A stretch of DNA of 49,585 nt. Source: Basidiobolus heterosporus B8920. Its lineage: Eukaryota > Basidiobolomycota > Basidiobolomycetes > Basidiobolales > Basidiobolaceae. The first letter of the stretch is position 1; every line of letters begins with the position of its first letter. The stretch covers positions 1 through 49,585 of the forward strand of contig JNET01031777.1 of the NCBI GenBank assembly GCA_000697455.1, read 5' to 3'. Below are positions 43,801 to 49,585 of the stretch, in pieces. The notes beneath the pieces were generated by a model. The model was not told where the DNA came from. It was given only the letters and a program-made list of their open reading frames with translations, and made no database searches. Both the position numbers and the translations under genes were made by a program.

Positions 43801-45133
43801 GCTCGTATTCCGCTCTTTCTAGCATCATTCTACGGTATAAGTTGGAGTTTTTGTAAGCTATCTCCATTTCTATGGCATTTTTAGGGATCGACTCTTCCAT
43901 GCCAGGGATAACTGCTCGCTCATGTGGGTCAGTTACAGCAGTCAAGAAGTCAGAAGTAGTTTGTCGAGGGGAATCCTGAAACCCAATATCCCGGAAATAC
44001 TGACGTGCTTCACGCGCCGGTCCAAAGTATACGCAACGACCTTCATCCAAAACCATAACCTTGTCGAATTCCTCGTAAATCTTTTCGGAAGCTTGATAAA
44101 CGGTAACCATGGTGGCTTTGTGCATAATATTGGTGATGATACGAAGGGAACGAATGTAGCTAAGAGCAGAAGATGCATCCAAGCCTTTGGTACTGCCATC
44201 CCACAAGTTGATAGCAGCACGAGCAGCCATCTGCTCAGCAATAGACAAACGTTTACGCTCACCACCAGACACACCGCAAATATATTCATTACCAACAAGC
44301 GTATCTAAGGTGTGAGATAATCCGAACATTTTCAAAAGTGTATTCCGGAGATTTTTGACGAACGATTTCTTGGTTTCATCGGGCAGTAGGTTCCCTGGCG
44401 TCTTGCATTTCAGAGCAAAATCCATGGTTTCCTGGACCGTTAAGGTTGGAAAATGGAAGTCATCCTCAGGATTGTAGGCAACCTCCCCTCTATATTTCTT
44501 GGTGAATTCCTCAGCAGGAATGCCACCGTAAGACACTTCACCAGTGATCCGTTTGTACTGCTTGTGTTCACCAGATAACACACGAAGCAAAGTAGAGCAA
44601 CCAGAACCTGGTCGACCAATAACAAACACCATCTCTCCATCTTTGCAGAATCCATTGATGTCGTGCAAAATCACTTTCCCATCATCGCCCTCGGAGCTGA
44701 GCTTAGAAGTTGATTTGTGGAACCAGGCCATGGGATTGAGAATCTTACACAACTGTTTCAAAGGGGTCAGACAATCTGACATGTAAGCATGGCCGACCTT
44801 ATCCCCGACCACAGTCAAGTTCTTGAACATTATCCCAATCTGTTTTGGTTTGATAGCCGCTTTTTCATTTGCTTGAGTAGTTGATTGTAAGAAGTCCGTC
44901 AAATCGAAATCATCCCCAGAACCATCCTCTATTGTTGTAAACCCGGTACTTATTCGATGGATTGTTGAGACACGCGAAAGCTCTCGGCGTAAATCGTTAT
45001 ACTTGCCAGTGGCTCCCAAAACGTCTATATTCGGCTCATCTTCACCCCAGTTACTCGTATTGTTTTTCGTCGCGAATTTCTGGACTTTCTCGACTTTCTC
45101 GCTAGCTACTGTGGACTCGCTATCATCAGACAT
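40811..45133 (-). CDS. PDR-type full-size ABC transporter (ABCG, Pdr5/Cdr1-like)
   Basis: Plasma-membrane efflux pump for hydrophobic compounds. One uninterrupted exon of 1,440 codons, arranged as (NBD-TMD)x2. The first NBD has the degenerate Walker A GRPGSGCST (Cys for Lys), signature VSGGERKRLSIAEQMA and Walker B region NLWDGSTKGLDAS. The second has Walker A GASGAGKTTLLDVLAQR, altered signature ISVEQRKCLTIAVEL and LLFLDEPTSGLDAQ. This asymmetry, with one non-canonical ATP site, is usual for the PDR group. Each TMD ends with the Cys-bearing extracellular loop typical of PDR proteins (e.g. SCAQYAASFLSRAPGYLQNP near the C-terminus). Substrates cannot be told from sequence. The absence of introns contrasts with almost all its neighbours. 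Confidence 0.95.
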   Translation of the reverse strand: MSDDSESTVASEKVEKVQKFATKNNTSNWGEDEPNIDVLGATGKYNDLRRELSRVSTIHRISTGFTTIEDGSGDDFDLTDFLQSTTQANEKAAIKPKQIGIMFKNLTVVGDKVGHAYMSDCLTPLKQLCKILNPMAWFHKSTSKLSSEGDDGKVILHDINGFCKDGEMVFVIGRPGSGCSTLLRVLSGEHKQYKRITGEVSYGGIPAEEFTKKYRGEVAYNPEDDFHFPTLTVQETMDFALKCKTPGNLLPDETKKSFVKNLRNTLLKMFGLSHTLDTLVGNEYICGVSGGERKRLSIAEQMAARAAINLWDGSTKGLDASSALSYIRSLRIITNIMHKATMVTVYQASEKIYEEFDKVMVLDEGRCVYFGPAREARQYFRDIGFQDSPRQTTSDFLTAVTDPHERAVIPGMEESIPKNAIEMEIAYKNSNLYRRMMLERAEYEQYILQNNPEKQFREHVSESKQKHVPKKSPYTTTYFQQILALTLRQFQLTFGDRAALISRYVSIIIKAVIVGSVFLMLPTDTSGAFTRGGVIFFALLFNSLVAQAEIPAAMSGRSILYKHKSFAFYYPSAFYFAQMMADIPFMIIQILLFSVILYWMTGLQADAGKFFMFMFILLLAGFTMTAYFRMFSAFSPDFDTAARNSGLLLMASIMYSGYLIPYRQMHPWFIWIFWISPLAYGFKALMANEFKGLMFECSGSALVPSGPGYNDINYQACTLAGARPGENFVDGGEYMDKALGYDVDQMWVDVAAVIGFWLLFSILAAIAMEWKQFGKGGFTLNMYKHTPEATNHSQANKEPSVEVDMPTEEVKLQGTTFTWRNIDYVIPAKGFPQGKQLLGGIDGWVKPGQLVALMGASGAGKTTLLDVLAQRKSLGKVTGQILVDNHEIGADFQRTTGYCEQMDVHSPAVTVRESLQFSAYLRQPAEVSKAEKDSYVEEIIRLLEMNDIAEAVVGDVETGIGISVEQRKCLTIAVELVAKPKLLFLDEPTSGLDAQAAFNIIRFMRKLADQGQAIICTIHQPSAVLFSFFDRLLLLANGGRTVYFGDLGHDSATLLDYFEKNGGPKCPKDANPAEYILDVVNDRHALDWPTIWRESPEYQEVCTRLDEIRPIELDIQEKNRQQEFATSLGTQMERVGYRMFLSWWRNPIYNFGRTIFCIIFALLLGFSFWKVGNSQMDLQLRVFALFQSLVMGSIFMNLAQPRYIDERNIYYRENSSKMYNWKPFWISIMMVELPFLAVTSTCFWVILYYVSGFNQDSERAFYSWLMFVIFGFFCVSLGQMIASFSTSKQMAALLNPFFFSMLNLFCGVMIPYDSLPGFWKAWMYWIDPLHYWVEGLVVNELHDLQVRCSEREFVTFNPPSGQSCAQYAASFLSRAPGYLQNPNATQACNYCSYARGENFYEPLGWSYDNRWRNFGILCGFWIFNVLFTGFVISRFRAARR

Positions 45134-46019
45134 TTAATTGTAGTGTTATAAGAAATTACTTTGATCAATTAGATAATAATGTATGATTGATATGGGCTGA
45201 AAAGCCTTACTTTTATTCTTTTTGACTCGCTATTTCCGGATATCTGTATACCTCAATGAACATCAACTTCTCCAGACGGTCCTTCTCTCCCGTAGTATTT
45301 GAAAGCAAGCTCGTGCTTGTCATATAAACCGATGAATCCAGATTCGAGTCAAACGATATTCACATGCATCATATAATAATGCATGCTTGCCATATATATG
45401 AGTTTTTAAATCTACTAATAGGTTATTTGAAGGTTGTTTGGAGATTCCCCTACTTTTCCTTCTGTTTTCACTTTTCGGATTATTCTCTTCCCGAGAAACC
45501 GTCTAGTAAAAGAAACCAAACCTAAACATTTGTCGATTGATGCCATTCATATCCGACTTCCTTAAACAAAGAATGCCAACAAATTGTGCTTACTGAATCG
45601 ATATTGGTTAAGCTCACTTCCCGCTCATATATAGATATATTACTAGCCTAAACCTAAACTTAACCCTAGCCCTCTTCCTAATAATAGGGAGTGTCAACAT
45701 ATTATATAGATACTCAATAAGGCCATGATTACATCAATCACCCAATTATAGAAACATACTACGTAATTTGGTTTCAGCTAAATGAAATGTACTTAATGAC
45801 CTATCTAAAAAAGGAAATAACCGCCATCCAAACGCCAAGCCTCCACTAGTTAGGAAATATAGAAACAATTTATTACATTGTATTACGATGGAGATGCACA
45901 AGGTATGGTATATATGTTCTAGGTCATGCCGGAGGAGGGTTAGGGCTGAACATTAAAGAGAGATAAGCGTGGTTGGGGAATGATTAGCCTCCTATCCCGA
46001 TCATCCGTGGATATGACGT
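45134..46019. other. Intergenic: ABC transporter promoter side and 3' flank of the tetraspanin
   Basis: AT-rich with short alternating AT tracts and two telomere-like sites: a degenerate CCTAAACCTAAACTTAACCC stretch at 45648-45667 and an exact AGGGTTAGGG at 45936-45945. No gene or RNA is recognised, and I could not find a clear drug-response element. Confidence 0.45.
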
Positions 46020-47203
46020 TCACTCTTGATGGTAATTTAGCTTAGGTGCAGGCTCAGTGCCAAATTTGTCAGTAATATGATTTGAGCACAGCAATGAGGA
46101 GAATAATACAAATAGATGTGGAATCAAAAAACTGAAGGCGGTGATATAGGTAGACTTCAAATAGGATGCGACAAAGTTGGTGAGTTTGAAGCGGCAACCC
46201 ACTTGTTTTCCAGTGGAATTGATGAGGTTGCATTTGTTTGTCGCCTGTGCTCTATCAATCACAGTATTGAACCCACAACAATGCAGCTAGAGAAACAAAT
46301 ACTTTCATTTAGAAAAGATCAGCTCATGTGTGAAGAATATGTATGTGGCTTACATTAGCTTGCAAATGACGGATATCATCAACCGAATACGTATCCCAAA
46401 GATTACTGAGTTTACTCTCCAGATGCCAACGTGAAAATTTATACGTAACATAGCCAATGGATGCAATTCCACCCATCATTGGCCATAGCAGTACACAGTA
46501 GATGGTGAGAATCTTACGGTTATTAAAGAAAACACCGAAATAACCCATAATGGCTATAGCAATAGCACAGGAGCTGACAACGGTTACAACTATAGACAGG
46601 TGAATTAGAAGAGACAAACCGGAAAATAGTATAAACTGTCAACTTACGAACAAGAGTGCCATGTGATATAATCAATATTACTTCTGCTCTTAGATACACT
46701 ATAGGATACTATTAGTCTCTATATGAAAGCATAGTTCTTTGTTGATAGACCTTACATTTATACCAAGTCAAGAGAGAAAGAACCAATCCAACAACTCCCA
46801 TGGCCATTAGCTACAGAGAGAGCAACATAATTAATCATATGGCCGAAAAGTATCAAAGGTGAGAAAAACGTACCACAGTGTTGGAAAACAACAAGACCCA
46901 TTTGAAGGGCGTCCACTTCTTGGGTTTCTTAGGAATCTTGACAGGATTCAAGCTATCGTACATGGCCACACCATCGGAACTTCTGAAACTTTGAACCGAA
47001 AGAGAGGAGTTGGCTTGACTACTGCGTAATTGGTTGTTTGTGAAGTTGGTTGATACACTTCTTAGGGATGAGTCGGAATCAGCGAAAGGAGGTCGAAAGC
47101 TCGACATCTCGTTAATTGTTCTGCTGCTCATGTTAGCTCCCAAGATATGAAGGTAAAAGTTGGAGTGAATGAAAAGAAGCAACGCCCGAGAACGTTTTCC
47201 CAT
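46020..47203 (-). CDS. Tetraspanin-like four-pass membrane protein
   Basis: Predicted membrane organiser. Exons in coding order 47203-46874, 46810-46756, 46698-46648, 46589-46354 and 46286-46020; 312 residues. About 100 hydrophilic, Ser-rich cytosolic residues precede TM1 (FKWVLLFSNTVLMAMGVVGL). TM2 follows RAEVILIISHGTL, TM3 is ILTIYCVLLWPMMGGIASIG, and TM4 is ITAFSFLIPHLFVLFSSLLC. The large loop between TM3 and TM4 contains HCCGFN, the tetraspanin CCG motif, created by exon 5 directly after the splice, plus two further Cys. The start is uncertain: 47203, or the in-frame ATG at 47131, which would drop an N-terminal hydrophobic stretch unlikely in a cytosolic tail. Family call is based on topology and CCG; it is not obviously the ascomycete Pls1 type. 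Confidence 0.78.
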
Positions 47204-47668
47204 TCAAATTAAATACCAAATATCCCGCTACCCTGAATCTAATTTCCATTTCAAAAGATTAGTGAGAATGGGTGGAGATACACTCATTTCATCATTGGTC
47301 TCAATCAAAGTCTAAATGAAATGAGTGGAGACTAAGAATAGCTCGCAAATCACTGAAATTGGCGAATTTCGAGGTTGATTCGAGGTTGATTCTTTGTTAC
47401 AAGTAATTATTCATTTGGGGTGATGATCCATTCGTAGTTATTTTGGCTATTACTTGAGTCATCCATATATGGCCTGAATATGGGCTAACGTTAAGAATAG
47501 GCTAGATTCTAGAATGATGTATCCTACGCCAGCTACCAACTCTTCATCAAACAGAACCGTAAGAAGGGAATCAAACAATGTGATATAATCGACGTGCTAT
47601 ACGAGGTGCTATACGATGTGCTATATATAACGCCTAGGTGTGGCACAACTCCTAATCGATGCTTTATC
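47204..47668. other. Divergent intergenic region upstream of the tetraspanin
   Basis: Contains a tandem duplication of CGAGGTTGATT (about 47369-47392) and a 12-bp array (47594-47629). No other feature. Confidence 0.5.
47594..47629. repeat. 12-bp tandem repeat, 3 units
   Basis: GTGCTATACGA(G/T) twice, then GTGCTATATATA. It lies 40 bases before the ATG of the small secreted ORF. Confidence 0.85.
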
Positions 47669-47944
47669 ATGAGAAAGATCATTCTGCTTGTCTGCTCATT
47701 CCTTTCTGGCCAATGTAGTGCACAGCCAACCGGTGAGGGTCTGTTATCTATATTGGGGCTTGATTACTTCAGACGTGATCCTGTGGAGATCTTTGGTCCA
47801 CAGCGTAAACTCATTCTTGGCAAAGGCCTTCTCGTGGCAGGAACCATGGGTGGTTTGGCGTATAATGGTAGGAACTCAGAGAATTATGATGGCGGCGTTC
47901 TGGCGAGGAACAAAAGGGTAAAGGTAAATGCCAATATGCATTAA
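47669..47944 (+). CDS. Small secreted-type hypothetical protein
   Basis: 91 residues, no recognised family. The N-terminus reads as a signal peptide (MRKIILLVCSFLSGQCSAQP: basic start, hydrophobic core, small residues before a likely cut after CSA). The mature part would be about 72 residues with no Cys, a short hydrophobic Gly-rich stretch (GKGLLVAGTMGGLAYNG) and a basic end. It is intronless and lies alone between the tetraspanin and a repeat-rich region. It may be a real small secreted protein, an exon of a longer gene, or chance. Confidence 0.4.
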   Translation: MRKIILLVCSFLSGQCSAQPTGEGLLSILGLDYFRRDPVEIFGPQRKLILGKGLLVAGTMGGLAYNGRNSENYDGGVLARNKRVKVNANMH

Positions 47945-48557
47945 AGTCTGACATTCATACATAAAATATGCATCAATAAAACCAGTGCCCGTGTACGCGT
48001 GACGATATGTACAAATCCAGCGTTCTATACATGTATCTCTTGTTTGCTATTCCGGTATTGGAGCAAACTTGGCTATCAATTAAGTCTAACTGGGTTTTCT
48101 TGATAACCAAGTAGTTTAAATCCTTAGGGTTAGGGTAGAATAATGGTTCATGGGATCAACCGTTGTTCAGATTACGGCTTTATTGTTTAATGTGAAATCT
48201 GGCAATTATCTTCGCAACAAGATTTAATTTTGATTAATCTGACACACAGCTACTTTCATCTGGTCGTTTATTCCTCGGACGAGAATTTCATTCTACGAGC
48301 CGAATGAAAACTTCCCTCTCATAATCGTCAACGAATACCCAACGTCGCTGTAAGTGATTCGTACTAACAGAGCAGCATTTATCCAAAAGAGGGACCTCTT
48401 TCCAGAAAACAGCGTATCATCCAACTGCTTTTTCAACATGGAAGTGAAGGAGAATTTCTCTGACGTATATTTGGCAGATGGGTTCGTCAGCGATGCCAGC
48501 CTGGATCTAAGTGATGTGGTGTGAACCTAGCAAATACTGGGTCATCGTCTCCTAAAT

Positions 48558-48590
48558 TAGCCCAGTAGTAAGGTAGCCCAGTAGTAAGGG
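48558..48590. repeat. 16-bp tandem duplication
   Basis: TAGCCCAGTAGTAAGG occurs twice back to back. Confidence 0.85.
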
Positions 48591-48840
48591 TATCTAGGAT
48601 ATTTGAAAAGAAAGTCCTTATTTTTACAACACTCAATTAAATGAGATTGAAACATTGATTGTACTTTGCGTGGTTATCGCGTTTGTTGTAATTGTGGCGG
48701 CTGTCCCCTTACCAGGCTTAATAGCGTGGAGTCTACGCTTAAATCAGCTACATTGTGGCACATTAAGGGTACTTCAAACTGCATCAAAGGTGAGTCGGTT
48801 ATGTCTAGCGCTAGATCGTGCTTGGTATGCGAATACTGTA

Positions 48841-48918
48841 CGAGTTGTTTGTACGAGTTGTTTGTATGGGTTGTTTGTATGGGTTGTTTGTATCGGTTGT
48901 TTGTATGGGTTGTTTCCA
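48841..48918. repeat. 13-bp minisatellite, 6 units
   Basis: Six consecutive 13-bp units of consensus (T/C)(G/C)(G/A)GTTGTTTGTA. The first two are identical, and so are the third and fourth. It is the longest short-unit array in the window and lies about 200 bases before the Glo3-like start codon. Confidence 0.92.
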
Positions 48919-49114
48919 AATGATAGATTACTCTTCAAAATCATCATCCGAGCCAATCATCTATGCGATCAGGAATATTTCTGGTATCTCGATCTCATGA
49001 CTGTCTGAGGTCGCTTTTATTATTAGCAATAGATCTGTTGATAACATTGGCTATTTGTTTCTTTCTATCAGGTTCTGAAATTCACAAGTCTTTTCCAACC
49101 TTTTCCTCCAAGTC

Positions 49115-49585
49115 ATGTCTGAGCCTACCAAAAGCGAAATCCAACAAATCTTCAACAAACTCAAAGCAAAGCCCGAGAATAAGGTATGCCCTTTCTTCGT
49201 CTCTCGTAACGCACCTTCCTTTCTAATGCTGTCATCTGGAATGACCTTGACAGGCCTGCTTTGACTGTAAAGCCAAAAACCCCACTTGGTCCTCGATTCC
49301 TTTTGGAATCTATTTGTGCTTAGATTGCTCCGGAATTCATCGGAACCTTGGTGTACATATTAGTTTTGTTCGGTAATATATACCTGTTTTACTTGGGGAT
49401 CTCCTTGTCGTCTATTTATATTTACCTCGGTGTTTTTAGCTCTACCATCCTCGATTCCTGGACTTGGGACCAATTGAGAAGATTCAAATTGGGTGGAAAT
49501 CTAGCTGCAGCTGAGTTCTTCCGTTCTCACGGTGGAGATAGATATAATGATGTCAAATCAAAGTATACTAGTAGAGCGGCTCAAT
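49115..49585 (+). CDS. GLO3: ArfGAP, Glo3/ARFGAP2-like (3' end outside window)
   Basis: GTPase-activating protein for Arf1 in COPI vesicle traffic at the Golgi. Exons 49115-49183, 49254-49372 and 49440 onward; the gene runs off the window. The N-terminus ([22 protein letters not shown]) leads directly into the ArfGAP zinc finger ([20 protein letters not shown], then [19 protein letters not shown]), with the CX2CX16CX2C spacing and the catalytic Arg present. [26 protein letters not shown] and YTSRAAQ follow, as in the Glo3 group. The ArfGAP domain at the very N-terminus separates it from the BAR-type ArfGAP at 32-35.6 kb. Glo3 rather than Gcs1 is favoured by the LGGN and YTSRAAQ segments. Confidence 0.9.

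Larger units (their letters stand above)
47945..49114. other. Repeat-bearing intergenic region upstream of the Glo3-like gene
   Basis: No gene is supported. A 28-codon ORF starts at 48438 (MEVKENFSDVYLADGF) and could be a stray exon. The region contains an AGGGTTAGGG site (48126-48135), a direct duplication of TAGCCCAGTAGTAAGG (about 48558-48590) and a six-unit 13-bp array (48841-48918). The ORFs over the last array are products of the repeat. Confidence 0.5.

Noticed and set aside
43136..44786. Plus-strand ORFs over the ABC transporter
   Set aside because: Antisense shadows of the 1,440-codon PDR frame.
48655..49008. Apparent Cys/Val/Leu-rich membrane protein ORFs near the right end
   Set aside because: The Cys-Leu-Tyr-Gly-Leu-Phe pattern is the translation of the 13-bp tandem array in several frames; there is no independent coding signal.
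1..49585. CRISPR arrays, prokaryotic operons, prophage, integrons or intact transposons
   Set aside because: The locus is clearly eukaryotic with spliceosomal introns. The tandem arrays have 10-16-bp units without unique spacers, and no transposase, integrase or reverse transcriptase motif was found. I also found no convincing tRNA or rRNA by eye, though a tRNA could be missed without a covariance search.

Overview
The window is nuclear DNA of a fungus. It carries a fungal type I fatty acid synthase, a full-size PDR-type ABC transporter, a Sec9/SNAP-25 t-SNARE, a V-ATPase subunit H and a Glo3-type ArfGAP. Most genes are cut by many short GT-AG introns (about 50-90 bases). The single-chain FAS, a MUL1-like E3 ligase, a pterin synthase-like gene, a CPSF6-like factor and a tetraspanin together suggest an early-diverging (zygomycete-grade) lineage rather than an ascomycete yeast. 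I cannot name a species. All exon models were read by eye: splice sites and phases were required to join into conserved family motifs.

Layout. 0.5-2.9 kb: SulP sulfate permease (+, 5 exons). 2.9-5.8 kb: gene-poor stretch with short repeats. 5.84-18.15 kb: intronless 4,103-residue FAS (+) holding the beta- and alpha-type domains in one chain and two tandem ACP modules. 18.3-19.0 kb: 6-pyruvoyl-tetrahydropterin synthase-like gene (-, 5 exons). 19.2-22.5 kb: S9A prolyl oligopeptidase/oligopeptidase B-like gene (-, at least 16 exons). 23.4-25.4 kb: CPSF6/CFIm68-like RRM protein (+, 9 exons). 25.8-27.4 kb: LCB3-type sphingoid-base-phosphate phosphatase (+, 4 exons). 27.8-29.9 kb: V-ATPase subunit H (-, 12 exons). 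31.1-31.9 kb: Nudix ADP-sugar diphosphatase-like (+, 2 exons). 32.1-35.6 kb: BAR-PH-ArfGAP-ankyrin protein (-, 5 exons). 36.6-37.7 kb: MUL1-like RING E3 (-, 3 exons). 38.4-39.4 kb: TXNDC9/phosducin-like protein (+, 6 exons). 39.8-40.7 kb: SNAP-25-type SNARE (+, 2 exons). 40.8-45.1 kb: intronless PDR ABC transporter (-). 46.0-47.2 kb: tetraspanin-like protein (-, 5 exons). 47.7-47.9 kb: small secreted-type ORF (+). 49.1 kb to the end: Glo3-like ArfGAP (+, truncated by the window edge).

The genes look like ordinary dispersed housekeeping loci rather than a functional cluster. Several deal with lipids and membranes (FAS, sphingolipid phosphatase, SNARE, two ArfGAPs, V-ATPase), but I see no evidence of coregulation. 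The most interesting signals are a perfect 191-base identity between the two otherwise diverged ACP modules; a pterin synthase that lacks the usual catalytic histidine; an S9A peptidase with a changed nucleophile motif and possibly a start codon split by an intron; and a recurring class of 10-13-bp tandem arrays confined to non-coding DNA.
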